Assembly: GCA_959027945.1 (NCBI GenBank)
Contig: CAUFRO010000046.1
Location: 1 to 14,062, forward strand
Source: an uncultured Collinsella sp.
Lineage (GTDB): Bacteria > Actinomycetota > Coriobacteriia > Coriobacteriales > Coriobacteriaceae
DNA length: 14,062 bases
Direction: 5' to 3'
Positions 6,757 through 13,660 of the stretch are shown piece by piece. The notes beneath the pieces are model-generated. The model did not search any database, was not told where the DNA came from, and was given only the letters and a program-made list of their open reading frames with translations. The first letter of the stretch is position 1. Each line of letters begins with the position of its first letter. The position numbers and the translations under genes are program-made.

Positions 6757-7625
6757 GCGAGATGAATGCAACGCCCGCAACCGAGGCGGCCACGTCCGAG
6801 ACCCAGGACTTTCTGTCGAGCGTGGAGGAGAGCGAGAAGCATGCTCGCATAAGCGGCAAGGCCGTGAGCGACGAGGTCGTGCTCTCCGCCAAGGACGTCA
6901 ACGTGTACTATGGCGATCACCATGCGCTGCACGACACGTCGCTCGACTTTCACAAGGGCGAGATCACGGCGCTCATCGGGCCTTCGGGCTGCGGTAAGTC
7001 GACCTTTTTGCGCAGCCTCAACCTGATGAATCGCGAGATTCGCGGCTGCCGCGTGGAGGGCGAGATCAACTACCGCGGGCGCAACGTGAACACCAAGACC
7101 GAGAACACGTACGAGCTACGCCGTTCCATTGGCATGGTGTTCCAGCAGCCCAACCCGTTTCGCAAGTCCATCCGCGACAACATTACGTTTGCGCCCAAGC
7201 GCCACGGTATCACCGATCGCGACGAGCTCGACCGCATGGTCGAGGAGAGTCTGCGCGGCGCGGCTCTGTGGGACGAGGTCAAGGACAAGCTCGACAAGAG
7301 CGCCTATGCGCTTTCGGGCGGTCAGCAGCAGCGCCTGTGCATCGCGCGCACGCTGGCGCTCAATCCCGATGTGATCTTGTTCGACGAGCCCTGCTCGGCG
7401 CTCGACCCCATCTCGACGCTGGCGATCGAGGACCTTATGTCGTCGATTGTTGCCGATCGCGCCATCGTCATCGTGACGCACAACATGGAGCAGGCGTCGC
7501 GCGTGTCCAACCGCACGGCGTTCTTCTACATGGGCGATATGGTCGAGTACGACGAGACCGACGAGATTTTCCAACGGCCCAAGGATAAGCGGCTGAATGA
7601 TTACCTCACCGGCATGTTCTCCTAG
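6753..7625 (+). CDS. pstB: Phosphate ABC transporter ATPase PstB
   Basis: The 290-residue ATPase that powers phosphate import. Nucleotide-binding motifs are complete: Walker A GPSGCGKST (76-84), Q-loop VFQQPNPF with Q131/Q132, signature LSGGQQQRL (187-195), Walker B with D211-E212 in ILFDEPCSALDP, and the switch histidine H243 in VTHNMEQ. The VFQQPNPF and DEPCSALDP wording is typical of PstB rather than other importers. About 40 acidic, low-complexity residues precede the usual start of the domain, so the protein is longer than E. coli PstB (257). The extension follows directly from the ATGA overlap with pstA; a later start would lose this overlap. The gene ends the operon: a terminator follows, and phoU, the usual next gene, is absent. 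Confidence 0.95.
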   Translation: MSEMNATPATEAATSETQDFLSSVEESEKHARISGKAVSDEVVLSAKDVNVYYGDHHALHDTSLDFHKGEITALIGPSGCGKSTFLRSLNLMNREIRGCRVEGEINYRGRNVNTKTENTYELRRSIGMVFQQPNPFRKSIRDNITFAPKRHGITDRDELDRMVEESLRGAALWDEVKDKLDKSAYALSGGQQQRLCIARTLALNPDVILFDEPCSALDPISTLAIEDLMSSIVADRAIVIVTHNMEQASRVSNRTAFFYMGDMVEYDETDEIFQRPKDKRLNDYLTGMFS

Positions 7626-7680
7626 TCCGGGACATGCTTGAGGCCCGCGGCGGCCACGGTCGCCACGGGACTGATTGGAG

Positions 7681-7718
7681 AGGCGGGTCATCTCTTTTGG
7701 GAGATGGCCCGCCTTTTG
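7681..7718 (+). terminator. Intrinsic terminator of the pst operon
   Basis: AGGCGGGTCATCTC (7681-7694) pairs with GAGATGGCCCGCCT (7701-7714), 14 bp with one wobble around a 6-nt TTTTGG loop, and is followed by a short T-run. It separates pstSCAB from the ABC-F gene. Confidence 0.88.
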
Positions 7719-7765
7719 CTCTGCGACCGAAACGACCATCACAAAGGGGACAGGCGCCTTCGTGG

Positions 7766-7794
7766 TGGTTTGGGGTGGGGCTCGCTGCTATCAT
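7766..7794 (+). promoter_or_regulatory. Promoter with extended -10 for the ABC-F gene
   Basis: TGCTATCAT (7786-7794) matches an extended -10 (TGN plus TATCAT). A poor -35 candidate, TGGTTT (7766-7771), sits 17 bp upstream, as is usual for extended -10 promoters. Transcription would start near 7801 and give a leader of about 29 nt. A separate promoter here agrees with the pst terminator upstream. Confidence 0.5.
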
Positions 7795-7829
7795 GGACAA
7801 CGTTGAATTTCTACGAAGGAGCAGGGCAT

Positions 7830-9689
7830 ATGGCGATTCTTTTGGGATGCGATTCCGTCAGCCTAGAGTTTCCCACCAAGCATATTTTCGATAGCGTGAC
7901 GCTCGGCGTGGGCGAGGGCGACCGCATTGGTATTGTCGGTAAAAACGGCGACGGCAAGTCGACGCTGCTGAGCGTGCTCGCCGGCACGCTGGAGCCCGAT
8001 GACGGACGCGTGACGCACCGCCGCGGCACGACGATCGGTCTGCTCGGCCAAAAGGACAACCTGGTCGATACTGATACCGTGCATCATGCCGTTGTGGGCG
8101 ACGCCCCCGAGTACGAGTGGGCGTCGAGCCCCCGCACGCGCCAGATCCTCGCCGGCCTCATCAGCGATGTGCCCTGGGAGGGCACGGTGGGCGAGCTTTC
8201 GGGCGGTCAGCGCCGTCGCGTGGACCTCGCGCGCTTGCTGATCGGCGATTACGACGTGCTCATGCTCGACGAGCCCACCAACCACCTGGATATGCGCACC
8301 ATCAACTGGCTCGCGCGTCACTTAAAGGCCCGCTGGCAGCGCGGCCAGGGTGCCATGCTCGTGGTCACGCACGACCGCTGGTTCTTGGACGAGGTCTGCA
8401 CCAGCATGTGGGAGGTCCACGACGGCCAGGTCGATCCCTTCGAGGGCGGCTATTCGGCATACATCCTGCAGCGCGTGGAGCGCGACCGCATGGCCGCGGT
8501 TACCGAGGAGCGCCGTCGCAACATGGCGCGCAAGGAGCTCGCGTGGCTGAGCCGCGGCGCCCAGGCGCGTTCCACCAAGCCCAAGTTTCGCGTTGATGCC
8601 GCTCGCGAGCTGATCGCCGACGTGCCTCCCGTGCGTGACGAGCTGGAGCTCAAGCGCCTAGCCGTGAGCCGCCTGGGCAAGCAGGTTATCGATGTGGTCG
8701 ACGTGGACGCCGGCTATGCGGATACCGATGGCGCGCCCAAGCAGGTGCTCTCTGACGTGACCTGGCTCATCGGTGCGGGCGACCGCTATGGTCTTTTGGG
8801 CGAAAACGGCGCCGGCAAGTCGACCTTGCTCGATGTGATCCAGGGCAAGATTGAACCCATGCGCGGCCGTGTGAAGATTGGCCAGACGGTGCGCTTTGGC
8901 GTGCTGTCGCAGCAGCTCGAGGAGCTCGAACCCTACATGGGTGACACGATCCGCGAGGTGCTCAGCAACTATAAGAAGTACTACGTCATCGACGGCAAGG
9001 AGACTTCGCCCGAGAAGCTCTGCGAGCGCCTGGGCTTTACGACGCAGCAGCTCTGGAGCCGCATCGGCGATCTTTCGGGCGGCCAGCGCCGTCGCCTGTC
9101 GCTGCTGCTGACAATCCTGGACGAACCCAACGTGCTCATCCTGGACGAGCCCGGCAACGACCTGGATACCGACATGCTGGCGATTGTCGAGGATCTGCTC
9201 GACGGCTGGCCCGGCACGCTGATCCTGGTGACGCACGACCGCTTCTTGATGGAGCGCGTGACCGACCAGCAGTGGGCGCTGCTCGACGGCCACCTGACGC
9301 ATATGCCCGGTGGCGTGGACCAGTACCTTCGCCTGTGCAACGCTACCGCCGAGGGCGAGCCCGTGGGCGCGCCGAGCGCCAAGACCGGCACGTTTGACAC
9401 CGGTGCCGCGGCAGCTGCGGCCGAAAAGCCCAAGTCGAGCGGTCAGCCCAACGGCCTGTCCAACGCCGAGCGCCAGAAGCTCCGCCGCGAGGTGAGTTCG
9501 CTCGAGCGCAAGATGGAGACGCAGCGCACCCGCGTTGAGGAGGCCGAGGCAGCAATGGCCCAAGTCGATCCCACCAACTACACGGCGCTCGGCGAGCAGC
9601 AGGCAAAGATCGACGAGGCTCACGCCGCCATGGACGAGCTGGAGATGGCGTGGCTCGAGGCGAGCGAAAAGCTCGAGGGCGAGGAGTAG
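7830..9689 (+). CDS. uup: ABC-F ATPase, Uup type
   Basis: A 619-residue soluble protein with two ABC cassettes and no membrane segments, i.e. the ABC-F class that acts on ribosomes or, for Uup, also affects DNA transactions such as transposon excision. Cassette 1 has Walker A GKNGDGKST (37-45), LSGGQ (123-127) and D147-E148 in DEPTNHLD. The linker contains ELAWLSRGAQARSTKPKFR, a Uup-like feature. Cassette 2 has GENGAGKST (324-332), LSGGQ (415-419) and D439-E440 in DEPGNDLD. A charged C-terminal coiled coil (about residues 545-615) after an Ala-rich linker matches the Uup C-terminal domain. The start at 7830 has GAAGGAG 8 nt upstream. The following HAD gene begins 6 bp after the stop. A resistance-type ABC-F role cannot be excluded, but the coiled-coil tail and NDLD motif favour Uup. 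Confidence 0.85.
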   Translation: MAILLGCDSVSLEFPTKHIFDSVTLGVGEGDRIGIVGKNGDGKSTLLSVLAGTLEPDDGRVTHRRGTTIGLLGQKDNLVDTDTVHHAVVGDAPEYEWASSPRTRQILAGLISDVPWEGTVGELSGGQRRRVDLARLLIGDYDVLMLDEPTNHLDMRTINWLARHLKARWQRGQGAMLVVTHDRWFLDEVCTSMWEVHDGQVDPFEGGYSAYILQRVERDRMAAVTEERRRNMARKELAWLSRGAQARSTKPKFRVDAARELIADVPPVRDELELKRLAVSRLGKQVIDVVDVDAGYADTDGAPKQVLSDVTWLIGAGDRYGLLGENGAGKSTLLDVIQGKIEPMRGRVKIGQTVRFGVLSQQLEELEPYMGDTIREVLSNYKKYYVIDGKETSPEKLCERLGFTTQQLWSRIGDLSGGQRRRLSLLLTILDEPNVLILDEPGNDLDTDMLAIVEDLLDGWPGTLILVTHDRFLMERVTDQQWALLDGHLTHMPGGVDQYLRLCNATAEGEPVGAPSAKTGTFDTGAAAAAAEKPKSSGQPNGLSNAERQKLRREVSSLERKMETQRTRVEEAEAAMAQVDPTNYTALGEQQAKIDEAHAAMDELEMAWLEASEKLEGEE

Positions 9690-9695
9690 ACGAGG

Positions 9696-10466
9696 ATGAT
9701 CAAAGCCGCGTTTTTCGATATCGACGGTACGCTGTTGAGCTTTAAGACCCACCGGATTCCGGCGTCGGCGCAGCAGGTGCTCGACAGCTTTCGCGAGCAG
9801 GGGATTGCGTGCGTGATCGCCACGGGCCGTCCGACCTACCAGATGCCGGATTGGCTGCTCGATCTTGGTTGGGATGCGTACATTACGCTTTCGGGCCAGC
9901 ACTGTTTTGATGCCGAGGGGGTTTACCGCAGCTGCCCGATCGATCCGGACGACGTCGCGGTGATTGTGGACCAGGTGGCGCAGGGACGCTACGACTCGCT
10001 GTGCATGCAGGGCGAGAATTCGTTTGTGAACCGCCTGTCCGAGCGCGTGGTGACGGCTGGCAGCAATGCGGGAATCGTCTACCACGAGGAGCCGTTTGAG
10101 CACGCCTTTGACGCGCCGGTCTACCAGTTTTGCGCCTTTGTGGACCCTGACGACGAGCATATCGTGACCGATGCCGTGTCGCATTCGCTCACCACGCGCT
10201 GGTGCGACCTGTTCTGTGACATTATTCCCGCTAACGGCGGCAAGGACCTGGGCGTGGCGGCGACGCTGGAGCGGCTTGGTATCGACGCGAGCGAGGCGAT
10301 TGCCTTTGGCGACGGCGAGAACGACCTGTCGATGTTTGCCGCCGTGGGCACGAGCGTGGCCATGGGTAACGCACAGGACACGGTGAAGGCTGCGGCGACC
10401 TATGTGACGACTGCCGTGGACGACGACGGCATCTACAACGCCGCGAAGCACTTTGGATTGATGTAA
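9696..10466 (+). CDS. Cof-type HAD-IIB phosphatase
   Basis: A 256-residue cytoplasmic phosphatase of the Cof/HAD-IIB subfamily, which typically acts on sugar phosphates, flavin or pyridoxal phosphates. Motifs are FFDIDGT with D8 and D10, TGR (43-45), K183 in NGGKDLG, and GDGEND (205-210). The cap lies between motif II and III (about residues 80-175), as expected for type IIB; the GGKDLGVA segment and the GNAQDTVKAAA tail are hallmarks. The start at 9696 is 6 bp after the uup stop, with GAGGAG overlapping the end of uup, so translation is probably coupled. A terminator follows 22 bp after the stop. Substrate and any functional link with Uup are unknown. Confidence 0.9.
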   Translation: MIKAAFFDIDGTLLSFKTHRIPASAQQVLDSFREQGIACVIATGRPTYQMPDWLLDLGWDAYITLSGQHCFDAEGVYRSCPIDPDDVAVIVDQVAQGRYDSLCMQGENSFVNRLSERVVTAGSNAGIVYHEEPFEHAFDAPVYQFCAFVDPDDEHIVTDAVSHSLTTRWCDLFCDIIPANGGKDLGVAATLERLGIDASEAIAFGDGENDLSMFAAVGTSVAMGNAQDTVKAAATYVTTAVDDDGIYNAAKHFGLM

Positions 10467-10488
10467 CTGCGGGCCGGCACCCGGCGCC

Positions 10489-10524
10489 TGGGGACACTCC
10501 TTGCGGGGCGTCCCCATTTTGTTT
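10489..10524 (+). terminator. Intrinsic terminator after the Cof-type phosphatase
   Basis: TGGGGAC (10489-10495) pairs with GTCCCCA (10510-10516), with CTCC/GGGG pairing inside the loop, and TTTTGTTT follows. It ends the uup/HAD transcript. Confidence 0.82.
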
Positions 10525-10545
10525 CGTCCCGCACGTTTTGTGAAA

Positions 10546-10630
10546 CACGGCTAACTTTTAGACAAAGTAGTAAGACATGGGCAACTTTTGCGGTAAAGTT
10601 AGCCGTGGAAAGTATCCAAAGGCTAACTAG
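10546..10630. promoter_or_regulatory. Complex operator region of the metalloregulator gene
   Basis: CACGGCTAACTTT (10546-10558) and AAAGTTAGCCGTG (10595-10607) are perfect 13-bp inverted repeats 36 bp apart. GGCTAAC recurs a third time at 10621-10627 in the small palindrome GCTAACTAGC. AACTTT also occurs at 10583-10588, forming a local inverted repeat with AAAGTT at 10595-10600, so two alternative pairings share one arm. GGCTAAC/GTTAGCC resembles half-sites of DtxR/IdeR boxes. The region lies directly upstream of a DtxR-family gene, which suggests autoregulation. The promoter elements themselves are unclear. Confidence 0.55.
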
Positions 10631-10652
10631 CAATCATCGCGAAAGGCGGCCC

Positions 10653-11042
10653 ATGGCCCTACGTGAATCCGGAGAAGACTATCTCGAATCGATCTACGTT
10701 CTGTCGGAACGCCAGGGCATCGTGCGCTCGATCGACGTTGCGGAGTACCTCGGCGTAACCAAGGCGAGCGTTTCCAAGGCCATGGCGACGCTGGAAAGCA
10801 ACGGCTATGTCGAAATGGGCAAGCGCGACGTTCATCTGACGGAGCGTGGTCTGGAGGTCGCTCGCCAAATGTGGGAGCGTCACTGCTTTTTCGTGGGGCT
10901 GCTAGAGGATGCGGGTGTTTCGGCTGAGGTCGCGTCGCAAGAGGGCTGCCACATGGAGCACTGCCTAAGCGAGGAAAGCTTCGAGAAGCTGAGGGCGATG
11001 CTGGGACGGGACGGTGCTTCGGCGCCAACAATGACCGACTAG
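10653..11042 (+). CDS. DtxR/MntR-family metal-dependent transcriptional regulator
   Basis: A 129-residue repressor of the short MntR type: an N-terminal winged helix (about 8-70, recognition region TKASVSKAMATLE) and a helical dimerisation/metal domain, with no C-terminal SH3-like domain. Candidate ligands fall almost exactly at the Bacillus MntR positions: D9 and E12 (MntR D8, E11), H77, E102 and H103. However, the residue at MntR E99 is C99, as at C102 of DtxR/IdeR. The site is therefore a hybrid, and manganese versus iron cannot be decided. The ATG at 10653 follows GAAAGGCGG; an in-frame ATG at 10605 lies inside the operator and is rejected. It converges on the metal exporter gene, and a repeat operator precedes it. 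Confidence 0.88.
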   Translation: MALRESGEDYLESIYVLSERQGIVRSIDVAEYLGVTKASVSKAMATLESNGYVEMGKRDVHLTERGLEVARQMWERHCFFVGLLEDAGVSAEVASQEGCHMEHCLSEESFEKLRAMLGRDGASAPTMTD

Positions 11043-11062
11043 CACTCCCGCAGTGGCGCGCC

Positions 11063-11085
11063 TCCCGCGCCGGAACGGCGCGGGA
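11063..11085 (+). terminator. GC-rich hairpin after the metalloregulator gene
   Basis: TCCCGCGCCG (11063-11072) pairs perfectly with CGGCGCGGGA (11076-11085) around a GAA triloop, 20 bp after the stop codon. There is no T-run, so it may be a non-canonical terminator or a 3'-end stabiliser. Confidence 0.5.
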
Positions 11086-11185
11086 CAGCGACCGAGACGA
11101 GTGGTCCCACCAACTAAGTCCAACTCAGACAAGGAACCCCACCAGCAAGCGATGCCCAAGAACCGCCAGCGACGTCACCGCAGGC

Positions 11186-11306
11186 CGGGGCCGGGCTTGG
11201 TTTTGAAAACACTCCGCAGCGCGAGGCCCGTCTTTCCGTTGCTCCGCAGGAGCAGGATAGACGGGCCTCATGCGCGAGGACGTTTTCAAAACCAAGCCCG
11301 GCCCCG
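11186..11306. repeat. 121-nt nested long inverted repeat
   Basis: The outer arms 11186-11210 and 11282-11306 are perfect 25-bp reverse complements (core GGGCTTGGTTTTGAAAAC). Inside are a GCGC/GCGC pair (11219-11222 with 11272-11275), a perfect 11-bp stem GAGGCCCGTCT (11223-11233) with its complement at 11259-11269, and an apical stem TGCTCC-GCA-GGAGCA (11240-11254). The whole would fold into one long imperfect hairpin on either strand. It lies between convergent genes, ending 19 bp from the pump stop codon, so it could be a bidirectional terminator. It is much larger than the other terminators here and lacks a T-run outside the stem, which fits a small non-autonomous repeat element equally well. 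Confidence 0.8.
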
Positions 11307-11325
11307 ACCGGACAGACCACAAACA

Positions 11326-13278
11326 CTACAGGTTCTTGACACCCATCGCGCGCATGGCGTTCAGGATGGCGATGATCGCTACGCCCACGTCGCCGAACAC
11401 AGCAAGCCACATGTTGGCGATGCCGAGCGCCGCAAGCACCAATATCAGCAGCTTAATGCCCAGCGCAAAGATGATGTTCTGCCAAACAATCGCCATGGTC
11501 TTGCGCGCCACGCGGATCGCGCGGGAAATGTTGGACGGCTTGTCGTCCATGAGTACAACGTCGGCGGCCTCAATTGCGGCGTCGGAACCCATGGCGCCCA
11601 TGGCAATGCCAACGTCTGCGCGGGTGAGCACGGGCGCATCGTTGATGCCGTCGCCGACAAAGGCGAGCTTGCCCTTGCCCGATTCGGCTGCCAGCAATGC
11701 CTCGACGCGCTCGACCTTGTCGCCCGGCAGCAGCTGCGCGTGGAACTCGTCGAGCCCCAGCTGTTTGGCCACAGACGCTGCAACCTTCTCGCGGTCGCCC
11801 GTGAGCATGACGGTGCGTTTGACGCCGGCAGCGTGCAAGTCGCGAATCGCCTGCTTGGCATCGGCCTTAACGGTGTCTGCAATCACGATGTGGCCGGCGT
11901 ACACGCCGTCAACGAGCACATGCAGAATCGTTCCGACGACCTCGCAATCGGGCGCTTTGACTCCGGCCACGGCGAGCATCTTTGCGTTGCCGACGACGAC
12001 GTGCTTGCCGTCGATGGTTGCCGTCACGCCGTGGCCCGCGTCGTTGGCGGAGTTGCTAACGCGCTTGGGGTCGACCTCGCCCTGGTAGGCGATACGTACG
12101 GACTGCGCGATGGGGTGATCGGAGAACGACTCCGCATGGGCTGCGACTTCGAGTAGCGACTGCTCGGTATAGCCGGCCTCGGGGTGTACCGCGACCACCG
12201 AGAACGTGCCGTTGGTGAGCGTGCCGGTCTTGTCAAAGACGACGGTGTCCACATCGGCGAGCGTCTCGAGGTAGTTAGAACCCTTGATGAGAACGCCCAG
12301 CTTGGAGGCGCCGCCGATGCCGCCAAAGAAACTGAGCGGCACGCTGATCACCAACGCGCACGGGCAGCTGACGACCAAGAAGGTCAGGCCGCGCAGAATC
12401 CAGTCGGACCAGGCACCGGTGACCAGGCCGCCGCCGAGCGCGAGCACCGCGGCAGCGCCGGTGACGGCGGGCGTGTAGACGCAGGCAAAGCGCGTGATGA
12501 AGTTCTCGGTGCGTGCCTTCTTTTCGCTGGCATTCTCCACGAGCTCCAGGACGCGTGCGACGGTGGACTCGCCAAAGGGCTTGGTGGTGCGCACGTGGAT
12601 GAGGCCCGTCATGTTGATGCAGCCGCTGATGATATCATCGCCGGACTTGGCGGGGCGGGGAACTGACTCGCCCGTGAGTGCGGCGGTGTCGAGCTGTGTC
12701 TCGCCCTCGACGATGACGCCGTCGATAGGCACGCGCTCGCCGGGCTTGACCACGATGACGGTGCCGACGGCGATGTCATCGGGGAAGACCTGCTCGAGTG
12801 TGCCGTCGGGTTGCTTGACGTTGGCGTAGTCGGGCGCGATGTCCATCATGGCGCTGATCGACTTGCGGCTCTTGCCCACGGCGTATGCCTGGAACAGCTC
12901 GCCGACCTGGTAGAACAGCATGACGGCGGCGCCTTCGGCCATGTGCGGGTCGGTGTCGGGGAAGAGCACCATGGCAAACGCGCCGATGGTCGCGACGGCC
13001 ATGAGGAAGCTCTCGTCGAACGCCTTGCCGCGGCGGATGTTGTTGTATGCCTTTTGGAGCACGTCGTAGCCGGCAATCAAAAAAGGCACGAGGAACAGTG
13101 CGAAGCTGGCGTGGATGTCGCCCGGGGTGCCGAATGCGGCAGTGAGGGTGCCGAGCTCATCGAGGGCGTACACCACGGCAAAAATGCCCAGCGCTACCAG
13201 GATGCGGTTGCGCTTATGCTCGAGTGACTCTTTTTTCTTGCGCTTCTTCTTTTTCTTCTTGGGGTCGGCGGTGGCCAT
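11326..13278 (-). CDS. P1B-2-type Zn/Cd/Pb-exporting ATPase lacking an HMA domain
   Basis: A 650-residue heavy-metal efflux ATPase of the cytoplasmic membrane. Landmarks: TGES (202-205) in the actuator domain, the transmembrane metal motif C305-P306-C307, phosphorylated D349 in DKTGTLT, H388-P389, GDGINDAP (542-549), K609 in the seventh and D630 in the eighth membrane segment. The spacings CPC-to-D349 (44), D349-to-HP (39) and K-to-D (21) equal those of E. coli ZntA, so zinc, cadmium or lead is the likely substrate, not copper. The usual N-terminal HMA domain is missing. In its place residues 7-16 are nine Lys and one Arg, followed by the first membrane helix at about 26. The start at 13278 has GGAGG 9 nt upstream. 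A stand-alone HMA protein and an ArsR repressor are encoded just upstream. Confidence 0.93.
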   Translation of the reverse strand: MATADPKKKKKKRKKKESLEHKRNRILVALGIFAVVYALDELGTLTAAFGTPGDIHASFALFLVPFLIAGYDVLQKAYNNIRRGKAFDESFLMAVATIGAFAMVLFPDTDPHMAEGAAVMLFYQVGELFQAYAVGKSRKSISAMMDIAPDYANVKQPDGTLEQVFPDDIAVGTVIVVKPGERVPIDGVIVEGETQLDTAALTGESVPRPAKSGDDIISGCINMTGLIHVRTTKPFGESTVARVLELVENASEKKARTENFITRFACVYTPAVTGAAAVLALGGGLVTGAWSDWILRGLTFLVVSCPCALVISVPLSFFGGIGGASKLGVLIKGSNYLETLADVDTVVFDKTGTLTNGTFSVVAVHPEAGYTEQSLLEVAAHAESFSDHPIAQSVRIAYQGEVDPKRVSNSANDAGHGVTATIDGKHVVVGNAKMLAVAGVKAPDCEVVGTILHVLVDGVYAGHIVIADTVKADAKQAIRDLHAAGVKRTVMLTGDREKVAASVAKQLGLDEFHAQLLPGDKVERVEALLAAESGKGKLAFVGDGINDAPVLTRADVGIAMGAMGSDAAIEAADVVLMDDKPSNISRAIRVARKTMAIVWQNIIFALGIKLLILVLAALGIANMWLAVFGDVGVAIIAILNAMRAMGVKNL

Positions 13279-13301
13279 GACTCGTATCCTCCCATTTGAA
13301 T

Positions 13302-13323
13302 GTATGAACACTCGCTCATATAA
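13302..13323. promoter_or_regulatory. ArsR-family operator 2, before the pump gene
   Basis: GTATGAACACTCGCTCATATAA is an imperfect inverted repeat (TATGA...TCATA) identical at 19 of 22 positions to the site in front of the arsR-type gene at 14041-14062. It resembles the ATATGAACA-type operators of SmtB/CzrA-like repressors and lies 23 bp before the pump start codon, overlapping the candidate -10 of the pump promoter. Confidence 0.75.
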
Positions 13324-13347
13324 TTTCGCGAGCAAAGGCCGCGGCAA
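13318..13347 (-). promoter_or_regulatory. Candidate promoter of the pump gene
   Basis: On the minus strand TTGCCG (13347-13342) and TTATAT (13323-13318) form a -35/-10 pair with an 18-bp spacer. The -10 lies within the ArsR-type operator, so repressor binding would block polymerase. The -35 lies within the upstream hairpin. This is inferred from sequence alone. Confidence 0.45.
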
Positions 13348-13357
13348 GCGCGGCCTT
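13335..13357 (-). terminator. Hairpin between hma and pump genes
   Basis: AAGGCCGCG (13335-13343) and CGCGGCCTT (13349-13357) form a perfect 9-bp stem with a 5-nt loop, 21 bp past the HMA stop codon on the minus strand. Only TTT follows. It probably ends or attenuates the arsR-hma transcript before the separate pump promoter. Confidence 0.55.
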
Positions 13358-13378
13358 GCGGGTTGGCGTAAACCTGGG

Positions 13379-13597
13379 CTAGAGAATGATCTCGCAGTCC
13401 GGCTCGGCGTCGGCGGTGAACTCCACAACGCGGTCGAGGACCTCGTCGAACTCGGCGTCATCGGCCTCGAGCGTCAACTTCTGGGTCATAAAGTTGACGG
13501 ACACGGATTTGACGCCCTCGAGCTTGGCCAGCTCGTCCTGAAGCTCACGCGCGCAGTTAGCGCAGTCGATCTCGTCGAGCTTGTACTGCTTTTTCAT
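13379..13597 (-). CDS. Stand-alone HMA-domain metal-binding protein
   Basis: A 72-residue protein made of a single heavy-metal-associated domain (ferredoxin-like fold), probably a cytoplasmic metal donor or regulator for the adjacent pump. The binding loop IDCANCA (residues 10-16) has C12 and C15 preceded by D11. The DCxxC form is that of the ZntA N-terminal domain (D58, C59, C62 in E. coli), which favours Zn/Cd/Pb over Cu(I). A further cysteine lies near the C-terminus in PDCE. The protein is strongly acidic (19 Asp/Glu against 8 Lys/Arg), mostly in its C-terminal half, in contrast to the lysine-rich tail of the pump. The start at 13597 has AAAGGA about 7 nt upstream. It lies 63 bp after the ArsR-type gene on the same strand. 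Confidence 0.9.
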   Translation of the reverse strand: MKKQYKLDEIDCANCARELQDELAKLEGVKSVSVNFMTQKLTLEADDAEFDEVLDRVVEFTADAEPDCEIIL

Positions 13598-13660
13598 GGT
13601 GGGTTCCTTTCCCCGTATTTGCGGCTTGGGTGCAGGCCGCGCTGGTACCGTGGTTGGTCG

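Noticed and set aside
8658..10517. Long minus-strand open frame (about 619 codons) opposite uup and the Cof-type HAD gene
   Set aside because: It is antisense to two well-supported genes with complete motifs, its product has His/Arg/Ala-rich shadow composition with no recognisable fold, and it crosses the terminator region. GC-rich codon bias explains it.
11186..11306. Insertion sequence bounded by 25-bp inverted repeats
   Set aside because: The interior is only 71 bp and encodes no transposase; at most a MITE-like remnant, and no flanking target duplication was obvious by eye.
11053..12156. 367-codon plus-strand frame running from the hairpin into the pump gene
   Set aside because: It is antisense to the P1B ATPase catalytic domain and reads through both arms of the inverted repeat; no family resemblance.
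11326..13278. Copper-type (CopA) assignment for the P-type ATPase
   Set aside because: K609 and D630 in the last two membrane segments, with ZntA-identical spacing, and the DCxxC loop of the adjacent HMA protein point to divalent Zn/Cd/Pb rather than Cu(I).
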